The notes: generated by a model not told the origin, from the sequence alone. Numbered from the stretch's first letter, positions 1 to 6,147 are shown. The stretch: 7,641 bases of DNA from Actinobacteria bacterium UBA4426 (GCA_002390705.1 DGQA01000006.1:1-7641), one strand, 5' to 3'. Made by a program: numbers and translations.

Positions 1-309
1 GGCGCTGAGCCGGTTAAAGGCTCCGCAGATTTCGGAAGGCAGGTCGCTCATCTAGGCGTAGGATCGGAAGGCCTACACCCGACCCGCATGGAGACGGCGC
101 AACATCACTTGAGTGGCCGACCGAGCATCCTGGGATCCCACATCACGCTGAACCTGCCGGTCACGACGCCGGTCCGCGACGGCAAGCAGCTCAACGGCCA
201 TGGCCGCAAGGTCGAGGATGCTCTGATACTGATGGGCGCGTCGGTCCAGATCCACCTGCGCGATGCCGCCGACCTCACAGTGCGCGTGCACGTCCAGGAG
301 CGTAGACAT
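1..309 (-). pseudogene. DUF222-like (13E12/HNH endonuclease family) N-terminal region, interrupted by two in-frame TAG codons, running off the window
   Basis: Reading leftward from an ATG at 309, with GGAG five bases upstream, there is a 78-residue helix-rich stretch (positions 309-76) ending at TAG (75-73). The same frame continues after a few codons to a second TAG (54-52), immediately followed by ATG at 51 and MSDLPSEICGAFNRLSA to the window edge. Across the stops the residues resemble the DUF222 region that precedes the HNH nuclease in actinobacterial 13E12 proteins: a leucine/alanine-rich helix, then a DARSATQ segment like the family's GARS-A-WL motif, then LPSEICGAFNRLSA like the LP-AA-AGRLSA motif. 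I infer a gene inactivated by two amber codons. A separate downstream gene starting at 51 is the main alternative. The nuclease domain, if any, is outside the window. The family match is by eye and moderate at best. Confidence 0.38.
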
Positions 310-410
310 CTCAACTCCATACTCTGGGTCGAAAGACCGCAGTGCCAGGCAGGGGTGAGGTGGTGGGTTGGTGTGTGTGTCTTAGGCCGTCTCCATTTTA
401 GGGAGCAGTG

Positions 411-428
411 CCAAGGTTGGATCCTTGG
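411..428. repeat. Perfect inverted repeat (6-bp arms, 6-bp loop) upstream of the DUF222-like remnant
   Basis: CCAAGG (411-416) and CCTTGG (423-428) flank TTGGAT. It lies about 100 bp upstream of the leftward start at 309 and about 30 bp left of the start of the repeat shared by sites A and E. It could be an operator or a chance palindrome. No T-tract follows on either strand, so it is not a terminator. The surrounding stretch 310-456 shows no credible gene, only a GT-rich run near 361-380. Confidence 0.35.
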
Positions 429-456
429 GAATATCACCCACAACCCGAACCGTGTC

Positions 457-673
457 ACATACATATGCACCCCAGGCTGGCTATTGACAACCCCGGGTCA
501 AGATGGCGGTAAGGGCGAGTTGGGAACTGCGAACATTTTGCGAACATTCTTCATGTAACTTGATGCATCCCGGTGCAACTTGGTGGTACTCGATCCTTCA
601 CGGGTTTCGTGTAATCGAGTAGTGCATGAGGGATGAGAACTCACTCGTAATGCGTAGGTCCGGAGTTCGAATC
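457..673 (+). repeat. Attachment-like site A: element left arm joined to a truncated tRNA-Thr(CGT) 3' half
   Basis: The anticodon loop CTCGTAA is at 644-650. From 642 to 673 the sequence is identical to site D, covering the right anticodon stem, variable loop and most of the T-arm. Pairing is then lost and the acceptor strand is missing. No tRNA 5' half precedes it. The left arm instead contains two GCGAACATT copies (529-537 and 540-548, 11-bp period) and the box TTCACGGGTT (597-606), which ends 37 bp before the loop. The arm from about 457 aligns with site E, about 5.76 kb away, nearly without gaps. I infer an attR or element-element junction made by a tyrosine recombinase cutting in the anticodon loop. 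Apart from this arm, the gene-free stretch 310-775 holds nothing I recognise. Confidence 0.75.
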
Positions 674-745
674 CCGTAATAGATGTCACTGCTGACGCCC
701 AAAAAGGGTTAACTGAGCAGGTGGACTAGAACGACTTGCACTGGC

Positions 746-777
746 AACTGCACTTGAATTTGTCTGGTGGTGCAGTT
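746..777 (-). terminator. Hairpin overlapping the P450 stop codon, possible weak terminator
   Basis: AACTGCAC (746-753) pairs perfectly with GTGCAGTT (770-777) around a 16-base loop. It sits over the stop codon (778-776) of the leftward P450 gene, the usual place for a terminator. No T-run follows on the minus strand, so intrinsic termination is uncertain. It may instead stabilise the mRNA 3' end. Confidence 0.35.
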
Positions 778-1990
778 ATTTTGTGGCCAAGATGAGTGGC
801 AATTTCTCGAGCATCCACACTCGACCCCCTGCCGCCCGTATCTCTGAACCTGGAGTCAAGCTCATGGATTTGACACGTCTCGTCCATTCTTCAAGAAAGA
901 TCTCAATTTCGCTTCGGGTGAGCCCAGCCCCTGAGCAATGATGCTGCCCTGAGCTAAAGGCCATGTGTGATTTTCTTGCACGATCAAAATCGACTTCCTG
1001 AGAATTTTCCACAGCCTCCGGATCCATTCCCCCAATCTGGATCAGAAAAATTAGTCGATCTCCCTCTTTGAATTGGACCCCATTGTGTTCAAAATTTCCC
1101 TTTACTCCACGCTCAGGTTGAGCAACCCCACTCACCCTGATTAACTCTTCTGTCGCACCGTGGAGAATCTCAGGCTCATCAATTAGTCGTTGATATTGGT
1201 CTGGATTTGAAGCAAGATATTTCATGACAAAAGAGAGCATCGCCGTGACTGTGTCAAGTCCAGCGAGAAAGACGAAGATGGCACCACCGAGAATCTCGTC
1301 GTCTGTTAGTGGGCGGCCTGACACTTCACCCTCTACAAGTCGACTTAACATGTCATTTTCGTCGGGATCAGCTCTTGCTGATTCGATGACACCGGTCAAA
1401 ATCTTGCCTAGGTCAGTCATGGCCTCACGAGCAGCAGCAGGGTCTTGGCTGCGAAAAAACTTGTGTGCGAGGTCGAGCATGTCTTGCCGTAAGTGCAACG
1501 GTGCCCTGACCATCCGTAAGAAAATTTCTACGGGATACGCCTCAGCAACTTCACTCACAAATTCACACTGGCCCTGATCAAAGATGGCATCTATTAAACT
1601 GGTCGCGACCTCTCGGATCAGAGGTTCACGATTCCGGATCGCATCAACCGCAAAAACTGGATTGATGAGATTGCGCATCTCCGTGTGCTCAGGTGGATCG
1701 TAGTCTTTGACCAAAAAACGCACAGGATTGTTGCGGCGATCGTGATTATATTGAGGATCAACAGGGAAGCGCTCGTGGTCTCGGAGCATTTCCAAACAAT
1801 CTTTTCGGCGCGAAACCACCCAATGCCCACCGTTGTGCGGGGTGTAAAAGATTGGTGGTGCTCCGCCATGTAGCAACTCTGAGACACCTTGTTGTGGGTT
1901 ACTAAATTGTCCTGGGGTGGAGTAGAAGTCAAAGTCAAATACCAGCTCAGCTGGAACATGATTAGGAATTGCTGTCGCGTTTAATGACAC
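776..1990 (-). CDS. Cytochrome P450, CYP101 (P450cam)-like
   Basis: This is a complete soluble P450 of 404 residues, close to the usual length of bacterial class I enzymes. It is a haem monooxygenase that needs electrons from a ferredoxin and its reductase. Motifs in order: DPPEH-MR of helix C (about 98-106), I-helix AGLDTV (243-248, with the D246-T247 acid-alcohol pair), E282-x-x-R285, and the haem loop FSSGQHHCSG with Cys352 as thiolate ligand. The N-terminus HVPAELVFDFDFY and the segments NGGHW and SGRPLTDDE closely follow P450cam. By my alignment, P450cam Tyr96 (camphor hydrogen bond) is Val90 here and Asp297 is Pro292, so camphor is an unlikely substrate. The start is GTG, with a weak GGGA-type ribosome site. 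An AT-rich stretch (2010-2095) upstream could hold the promoter. No redox-partner gene lies nearby. It is the only gene between sites A and B. Confidence 0.93.
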   Translation of the reverse strand: MSLNATAIPNHVPAELVFDFDFYSTPGQFSNPQQGVSELLHGGAPPIFYTPHNGGHWVVSRRKDCLEMLRDHERFPVDPQYNHDRRNNPVRFLVKDYDPPEHTEMRNLINPVFAVDAIRNREPLIREVATSLIDAIFDQGQCEFVSEVAEAYPVEIFLRMVRAPLHLRQDMLDLAHKFFRSQDPAAAREAMTDLGKILTGVIESARADPDENDMLSRLVEGEVSGRPLTDDEILGGAIFVFLAGLDTVTAMLSFVMKYLASNPDQYQRLIDEPEILHGATEELIRVSGVAQPERGVKGNFEHNGVQFKEGDRLIFLIQIGGMDPEAVENSQEVDFDRARKSHMAFSSGQHHCSGAGLTRSEIEIFLEEWTRRVKSMSLTPGSEIRAAGGRVWMLEKLPLILATK

Positions 1991-2120
1991 GGGCTCGTCT
2001 TTCCCTTATTAATAAGTTGTATTTCGACAATAACCTAAGAGTAGACCTTGTATTTGTATATTTGGGACAAAATTAAAAATATGTAAAGTCCAAACGGGCT
2101 CTTAAAATGCCACAGACATC

Positions 2121-2220
2121 GGACTAGAGGCTTTTGAAAGTATCTACCTGGCACTACTTCCTTCACGAATCGCCATGCGGATATTTAATGTAGGAGGGTC
2201 TGAACGCCCTCGTAATGCGT
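2121..2220 (+). repeat. Attachment-like site B (arm plus minimal core); first copy of a 100-bp direct repeat
   Basis: CTCGTAA is at 2209-2215 and the shared core CTCGTAATGCGT ends at 2220. After that the tRNA sequence stops abruptly, with no T-arm. The box TTCACGAATC (2162-2171) ends 37 bp before the loop, as in the other sites. The full 100 bases align without gaps to 2341-2440, exactly 220 bp downstream, with about 72 identical bases by hand count. The phased 9-mer pair of sites A, C and E is not visible at the expected place here. I infer a decayed or minimal attachment junction. Confidence 0.68.
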
Positions 2221-2340
2221 GTGACCATTTCCTGTTAGTCCTTTGTATTGCTCCTAACGACAGTCCGTGCAGCCGGGTCCGCTGAACGTGCCCTTTTTCT
2301 GTCCATAACTGGTGGAACCATTTAGGAACCATTCAAGGTG
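2221..2340. other. Gene-less spacer of the 220-bp unit between sites B and C
   Basis: No open reading frame with a plausible start and ribosome site is visible on either strand. The right part contains the tandem GGAACCATT pair that belongs to site C. This makes the B-C unit the shortest in the array: an attachment site with almost nothing attached. The whole 1991-2650 interval holds no gene. It contains the P450 upstream region, sites B and C, and the hairpin at 2557-2589. Confidence 0.55.
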
Positions 2341-2459
2341 AGACTAGGTGCTTCTAGATGTGTCTAGATGACACTACTTCCCTCACGTAACCCCATGCAC
2401 GTACTTCATCGGTGAGAGTTTGAACGGACTCGTAATGCGTAGGTCCGCCAGTTCGAATC
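2314..2459 (+). repeat. Attachment-like site C: phased 9-mers, box, core and degenerate tRNA-Thr T-arm
   Basis: CTCGTAA is at 2429-2435 and identity with the other sites runs to 2447. An extra base then disturbs the T-stem before AGTTCGAATC (2450-2459), and the acceptor strand is replaced by unrelated sequence. The box CTCACGTAAC (2382-2391) ends 37 bp before the loop. Two GGAACCATT copies (2314-2322, 2325-2333) have the same 11-bp period and end at the same 96-bp distance from the loop as the GCGAACATT pair of sites A and E. A second tandem pair, TCTAGATG (2353-2360, 2363-2370), lies between. Copy two of the B/C direct repeat is 2341-2440. Confidence 0.72.
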
Positions 2460-2556
2460 CTCAAGGCCAGTGGACAGACACGCAAATGGCAATACGCTCG
2501 CTGCTAGACCGGTTTAGCTGTTCGATGGAGTCATAAAACGCAACACGGAACTAACT

Positions 2557-2589
2557 CACCAACCAAAGGGGTCGTTCTTGTGGTTGGTG
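2557..2589 (-). terminator. Hairpin with 9-bp perfect stem downstream of the small alpha-beta-barrel gene
   Basis: CACCAACCA (2557-2565) pairs with TGGTTGGTG (2581-2589) around a 15-base loop. It lies about 60 bp past the stop of the leftward gene at 2651, as a terminator for that gene would. Neither strand has a strong T-tract after the stem (the + side has only TTT). I call it a likely but unproven transcription end. Confidence 0.42.
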
Positions 2590-2650
2590 TTTGGGGCTTA
2601 ACCTTCACCGGTGACTTAAGCAGACCCAGCAACAGGCGATGGCGCCAGTA

Positions 2651-2938
2651 TTAGGAATCGCTGGTGATAAATCCGTCATGCCAGACGGCTTCGCCTACAA
2701 TTTTGGGCGCAATATTGGTGGCGTACCATTCGGCCTGTTCGGGCTTGTCAGCAAGTGCCAGGTAACTTTCTTTGCTGTCGAATATGAAAACGCCTACCAC
2801 GGTCGTTCCATCATCGGAGTTCATTAGATGGCTCAGACGTCGCCCCGCAGGCGGCTCAAGGGTATGGAGTCCTGACTCAAATTCTTCAAATGGCACCGCA
2901 AGGGTGGCGACCATGACTGTTCCATATTCACTCGACAT
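2651..2938 (-). CDS. Small dimeric alpha-beta-barrel (ABM-like) protein, 95 aa
   Basis: This is a complete short gene with an excellent ribosome site (AGGAG five bases before the ATG). The first strand, GTVMVATLAVP, is followed by a helix, a variable loop, a second strand TTVVGVFIFDS, then a helix SKESYLALADKPEQAEWY. The order, the F-DSKE-Y--LA-KPEQ-EWY pattern and the length fit ferredoxin-fold proteins of the dimeric alpha-beta-barrel superfamily, which includes antibiotic-biosynthesis-monooxygenase-type enzymes. Many family members have no known reaction, and I see no residue that fixes one here. It is the only gene between sites C and D and probably forms its own transcription unit, with a hairpin 60 bp upstream and another 60 bp downstream. 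It has no N-terminal signal, so it is probably a cytoplasmic dimer. Confidence 0.75.
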   Translation of the reverse strand: MSSEYGTVMVATLAVPFEEFESGLHTLEPPAGRRLSHLMNSDDGTTVVGVFIFDSKESYLALADKPEQAEWYATNIAPKIVGEAVWHDGFITSDS

Positions 2939-2998
2939 AGATTCTCCTATTTGTTAAAACTCTACGCTTTCAATGACTGGCCAGCCTAGCCTACATAC

Positions 2999-3032
2999 TG
3001 TGGGGCAGGGCCACTGTTAATCCTGACCCACA
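2999..3032. repeat. Imperfect inverted repeat (10 pairs, one mismatch) upstream of the small alpha-beta-barrel gene
   Basis: TGTGGG and CAGG on the left (2999-3004, 3006-3009) pair with CCTG and CCCACA on the right (3022-3025, 3027-3032), with one G/A mismatch and a 12-base loop. It is 60 bp upstream of the leftward start at 2938, so it could be an operator or leader hairpin for that gene. No T-run follows on either strand. Nothing else recognisable lies in 2939-3169. Confidence 0.4.
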
Positions 3033-3169
3033 GGTTCTTGCCGGTTTTCCCCGCACGGCTAATCGCGCCTATAGCGCACTCGCCCACCATGCCAAAAGCA
3101 ACACAAAATGAACCCGACCCCCTCTAGTACGAATAAGCGTATTCATCGTCACTGAACACTTCTGGGTTT

Positions 3170-3261
3170 CTCACGAATCAGACATAGTCTGCGATTCTAT
3201 GCACGGTCCAAACACACTCGTAATGCGTAGGTCCGGAGTTCGAATCTCCGAGGCGGCTCCA
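3170..3261 (+). repeat. Attachment-like site D: box, core and complete tRNA-Thr(CGT) 3' half with encoded CCA
   Basis: The anticodon loop CTCGTAA is at 3217-3223, followed by the right anticodon stem, the variable loop AGGTC, a perfectly paired T-arm (CGGAG / CTCCG around TTCGAAT), the acceptor strand AGGCGGC, discriminator T and CCA ending at 3261. The 31 bases where the tRNA 5' half should be have no matching GCCGCCT acceptor strand, so this is not a functional tRNA. The box CTCACGAATC (3170-3179) ends 37 bp before the loop. The phased 9-mer pair is not recognisable. The gene-free stretch 2939-3515 holds this site, the inverted repeat at 2999 and the promoter region of the next gene. Confidence 0.78.
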
Positions 3262-3401
3262 CGTTTTTGGCTTGTTTTCCGTGGATATGGGTACATTTTG
3301 GGTAGGTTTGTGTGCGAAAGTTTCTTCGGCAGCGCCTAATAGTCGCAGATTGGGTTGCATCAGAAGTGCTTTGTGAATCGTCTCGGGTATCCCAATTTAA
3401 G

Positions 3402-3430
3402 TTGTCTCGCGTGGATGCACATGCTACGTT
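3402..3430 (+). promoter_or_regulatory. Candidate promoter for the three-helix membrane protein (and perhaps fhs)
   Basis: TTGTCT (3402-3407) is followed by a 17-base spacer and TACGTT (3425-3430), with TGC directly before the -10 box (extended -10 pattern). It lies about 85 bp upstream of the ATG at 3516. The pattern is a fair match to a housekeeping-type promoter but was found by eye only. Confidence 0.35.
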
Positions 3431-3476
3431 TTTAGGGAGAGAAAGTAATTGTGTGGCAGTTAAGAATTCACTGGCC

Positions 3477-3493
3477 AATCGCGACCCGCGATT
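3477..3493 (+). promoter_or_regulatory. Compact perfect palindrome just before the ribosome site of the three-helix membrane protein
   Basis: AATCGCG (3477-3483) and CGCGATT (3487-3493) are separated by ACC. The palindrome ends nine bases before the AGGAG ribosome site (3503-3507). In DNA it could be an operator; in RNA it would be a tight hairpin with a three-base loop close to the ribosome site. Its role is inferred from position only. Confidence 0.38.
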
Positions 3494-3515
3494 TATCAAC
3501 CTAGGAGAAAACTAA

Positions 3516-3872
3516 ATGGAATCCAAAGAAATCCAAGCCTCGCGAGATCTCAGCACTGCGCTCACCTTCGCGATCATTTTCCTTGCTTTCGTTGTAGCGA
3601 ACGCATGGGTGCTGCAGATGAGCACATCAGGTGACCTTGGAGCAGCACATCAGACGGCACTTACAGTCTTTATCGTTGGCATTAATCTGTTGGTCCTGTT
3701 GGGGTTCGACAACAGTGTTCAGCAGTGGAAGGTGATAAGTCAAGATTTTGGAACGGACGATTCCAAGTGGGTTGAGTACCAGCAAAAAGCTCCATTCGGC
3801 CTGTTCAGGGTCGTTGTAGCGCTCGTTCCTCTTCTTATAGCCATTACTCAAGTCACAGCAATCTTTGCTTAG
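3516..3872 (+). CDS. Unrecognised small membrane protein with three predicted transmembrane helices
   Basis: This is a 118-residue open frame with a good ribosome site (AGGAG, eight bases before the ATG). The sequence shows three hydrophobic segments: about residues 14-35, 45-64 and 96-117. Between the second and third is a polar stretch of about 30 residues (DNSVQQWKVISQDFGTDDSK) with mixed charge. The last helix nearly reaches the C-terminus. I recognise no family, motif or catalytic residue. It precedes fhs by 144 bp on the same strand, so co-transcription is possible, but the spacing and the inverted repeat between them leave room for separate control. A role in uptake or anchoring linked to the neighbouring one-carbon enzyme would be speculation. 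Confidence 0.75.
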   Translation: MESKEIQASRDLSTALTFAIIFLAFVVANAWVLQMSTSGDLGAAHQTALTVFIVGINLLVLLGFDNSVQQWKVISQDFGTDDSKWVEYQQKAPFGLFRVVVALVPLLIAITQVTAIFA

Positions 3873-3899
3873 CTATTCTTAAGCGAGTCGGATCTAACG

Positions 3900-3935
3900 A
3901 CGTCACGCCGACTACATCATTGGCGGCGACGTGAC
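3900..3935 (+). repeat. Inverted-repeat region between the membrane protein and fhs
   Basis: ACGTC plus CGCC on the left (3900-3909) can pair with GGCGGCGACGT on the right (3922-3932). Alternatively GTCACG (3902-3907) pairs with CGTGAC (3930-3935), so two competing folds are possible. CTTAAG also occurs on both sides (3878-3883 and 3935-3940). No T-tract follows, so it is not a typical terminator. I looked for the ZTP (pfl) riboswitch often found before fhs and did not see its conserved CGCCTGGGCA element. Confidence 0.4.
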
Positions 3936-4016
3936 TTAAGTAATGCCATGATGTTACAAGAAATTCACGTCGCCAAGTCTTAGCGGTGCACACCCTCCAA
4001 CCTAAAGGACCCACAG

Positions 4017-5678
4017 ATGCTCTCCGATATAGCAATCGCTCAGGCTGCCACGATGAAGCCAATTGGCGATGTTGCATCAACACTTGGGATCCCAATCGAA
4101 AATATCGAACCCTATGGACACTACAAGGCTAAAGTTGACTTGTCCTATATTGCAGATCTGCCGGAAAATTCACATGCTCGGCTCGTGCTAGTCACCGCGA
4201 TTAGCCCGACTCCCCCTGGCGAGGGCAAAACAACAACCAGCGTGGGTTTGGCTGATGGCTTGAGTCATATTGGTAAAGACGTAATAGTGTGTCTGCGTGA
4301 GCCGTCCTTGGGCCCGATATTTGGCATGAAAGGTGGCGCTGCGGGTGGTGGCAAGGCCCAGATTGTCCCGATGGAAGACATCAATCTTCATTTCACGGGG
4401 GATTTTGGCGCCATTGCACTCGCAAACAACCTACTGTCAGCCTTGATCGACAACCACATCCACCACGGCAACGCCCTTGACATTGATGTCCGACGCATCA
4501 CGTGGAAGCGCGTTGTTGACATGAATGACAGAGCACTTCGCGACATCACTGTGGCTCTGGGTGGACCGGGTAACGGATTCCCTCGCTCTGACGGATTTGA
4601 CATTGTGGTCGCCTCTGAAATTATGGCGATTTTTTGTCTGGCAACTGACCTTGAAGACCTTAAGGCGCGCATGGGCAAGATCGTGATCGGCTATACCCGA
4701 GATCGTCGCCCGGTCACCGCTCGTGATCTCAATGCAGAAGGTGCGATGACCGTGTTACTCAAAGATGCGCTCGCGCCCAATCTTGTTCAAACCCTTGAAA
4801 ACACTCCAGCCTTTGTCCATGGTGGTCCATTTGCCAATATTGCCCACGGCTGCAATAGCGTGATCGCTACCACCGCTGCAATGAAACTTGCCGACTACGT
4901 TGTCACCGAAGCTGGCTTCGGAGCCGACCTTGGTGCCGAAAAGTTCATTAATATTAAATGCCGAAAATCCGGCTTGTGTCCCTCCGCCGTTGTGATCGTC
5001 GCAACTGTGCGCGCCCTCAAATACCACGGAGGGTGCGATAGCGGGACCGATGAGGACCTTGACGCGCTATCTACCGGCCTGGTGAATCTAGAACGCCATA
5101 TCAGCAACGTGCGCGAAGTGTATGGCTTGCCCGCGATCGTCTCAATAAATAAGTTCACAACTGACACCGTTGCAGAGATTCAACTACTCACAGACCGGGT
5201 GAAAGCACTGGGTGCTGACGTTGTCCTTGCCGACCACTGGGCACAAGGCGGCGCCGGTGCAGCCGAGCTCGCCGAGAGAGTTGTCGCGGTGTGTGAAACT
5301 CCCTCTTCAATGACTTTCGTCTACGAGGACGAGTTGCCCCTTTTTGCCAAAATCGAAGCAATCGCGCAGAAGGTATATGGTGCCTCGGAGGTGACCACCG
5401 ACAAAAAGATCCGGACCCAGATCAAAGAGCTGGAGGCTGCCGGGTACGGCCACTTCCCCGTCTGTGTCGCGAAGACCCAATATTCCTTCTCGACCGATCC
5501 CACTCTGCGTGGTGCCCCCAGCGGCCACAGCATCAATATTCGCGAAGTACGACTTGCAGCCGGAGCCGAGTTTATTGTCATGGTGTGCGGAGACGTTATG
5601 ACCATGCCCGGACTACCAAAGGTTCCATCCAGTGAAAAAATCAATGTTGTCAATAACGCGGTAGTTGGACTGTTCTAA
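4017..5678 (+). CDS. fhs: Formate-tetrahydrofolate ligase (10-formyl-THF synthetase)
   Basis: This enzyme joins formate to tetrahydrofolate using ATP, giving 10-formyl-THF for purine and initiator-Met-tRNA formylation, or running in reverse during formate oxidation. The 553 residues match the family's usual length of about 555. Visible signatures are the start MLSDIAIAQAATMKPI, the ATP-binding TPPGEGKTT (65-73, Lys71), EPSLGPIFGMKGGAAGGG (95-112), EDINLHFTGD (120-129), FVHGGPFANIAHG in the middle, HWAQGGAG later, and the C-terminal MPGLPKVP (530-537) followed by the usual end GLF. The ribosome site AAAGGA lies seven bases before the ATG. The gene looks intact and under selection. Its neighbours are a small membrane gene upstream and a broken gene downstream, with no folD or purine gene. 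It lies within the tRNA-bounded unit D-E. Confidence 0.97.
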   Translation: MLSDIAIAQAATMKPIGDVASTLGIPIENIEPYGHYKAKVDLSYIADLPENSHARLVLVTAISPTPPGEGKTTTSVGLADGLSHIGKDVIVCLREPSLGPIFGMKGGAAGGGKAQIVPMEDINLHFTGDFGAIALANNLLSALIDNHIHHGNALDIDVRRITWKRVVDMNDRALRDITVALGGPGNGFPRSDGFDIVVASEIMAIFCLATDLEDLKARMGKIVIGYTRDRRPVTARDLNAEGAMTVLLKDALAPNLVQTLENTPAFVHGGPFANIAHGCNSVIATTAAMKLADYVVTEAGFGADLGAEKFINIKCRKSGLCPSAVVIVATVRALKYHGGCDSGTDEDLDALSTGLVNLERHISNVREVYGLPAIVSINKFTTDTVAEIQLLTDRVKALGADVVLADHWAQGGAGAAELAERVVAVCETPSSMTFVYEDELPLFAKIEAIAQKVYGASEVTTDKKIRTQIKELEAAGYGHFPVCVAKTQYSFSTDPTLRGAPSGHSINIREVRLAAGAEFIVMVCGDVMTMPGLPKVPSSEKINVVNNAVVGLF

Positions 5679-5782
5679 GTGAGCGTTTCTACGAAATAAC
5701 GTACAACTGTTCGGTTTCGATCCGGAGCCGCAGGAATTCACGTTGACCGAATTGCTGTGGGAGCCCCATTATCCTGATTCTC

Positions 5783-6147
5783 GCTGGTGAAGTGGTGGTT
5801 ACCACCATGCGCACTCCCGGTCATGACATCGCGCTGGCTTGGAAAGGCAAACATTAAAACGTGGTTTAAGAGTCACTGGTAAAATCTCGGCACAGACAAC
5901 TCTCCTCGTCTTTGATGACACGGTGCATGGGAATAAGGCGAAAGACGCAGAAGCATTGAATATTAGGATCGTCGACCCAACAACTCTGGTGCGTCTTCTT
6001 GCCTACACGCAGCCGGTAGAGATAAAAAAAACTCCATGATGACAGCCGAGTATAGAAATTTCAAAATATAAATCTTGTGATAAGGCTTTTGAACGAGCGA
6101 GAGGCAAAGGAAGAAAGCCTTTGGAGTGCCCGCATTGCCGCACCTGA
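5783..6147 (+). pseudogene. Decayed BRCT-domain plus zinc-ribbon gene (one frameshift, double TGA, lost cysteine)
   Basis: In one frame, 5783-5854 reads AGEVVVTTMRTPGHDIALAW and then stops at TAA (5855-5857). In another frame, 5839-6036 reads on with RGLRVTGKISAQTTLLVFDD, then KAKDAEALNIRIVD and VRLLAYTQP. Joined, these resemble one BRCT domain (beta strand, helix, then R-TG-S--TTLLV--D), like those at the C-terminus of actinobacterial DnaQ-type exonucleases. Two consecutive TGA codons (6037-6042) follow. The same frame then continues to 6147 with SCDKAFERARGKGRKPLECPHCR, which looks like a zinc ribbon whose first cysteine is now tyrosine. I infer a pseudogene fragment without its catalytic N-terminus. 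A working separate gene from a TTG start at 5839 is possible but less likely. A hairpin (arms 6082-6089 and 6114-6121) lies inside it. Confidence 0.5.

Noticed and set aside
105..470. Leftward open frame of 121 codons overlapping the DUF222-like remnant
   Set aside because: Out of frame with the better-supported start at 309, which has a GGAG ribosome site; composition (many W, H, T, R) looks non-coding.
529..548. LexA/SOS box, because CGAAC motifs recur
   Set aside because: The motifs are direct repeats with 11-bp period, not the GAAC-N4-GTTC dyad of actinobacterial LexA sites.
88..558. Open frame of 156 codons on the + strand over the DUF222-like remnant and site A arm
   Set aside because: No ribosome site, and the residues look like antisense of the leftward frame; it runs into repeat DNA with no protein character.
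498..689. Leftward open frame containing FELRTYALRV
   Set aside because: This peptide is the antisense reading of the tRNA 3' half; the same peptide appears antisense to site D, a common false annotation at tRNA genes.
3197..3499. Leftward open frame of 100 codons over site D
   Set aside because: It also contains the antisense-tRNA peptide and lies over the promoter region of the membrane gene.
3312..3515. + strand open frame ending directly before the membrane protein gene
   Set aside because: No ribosome site at its GTG, no recognisable protein features, and it covers the likely promoter and palindrome of the next gene.
3873..4016. ZTP (pfl) or other folate-type riboswitch before fhs
   Set aside because: The hairpin region lacks the conserved pfl elements, and I cannot match it to any known folate riboswitch.
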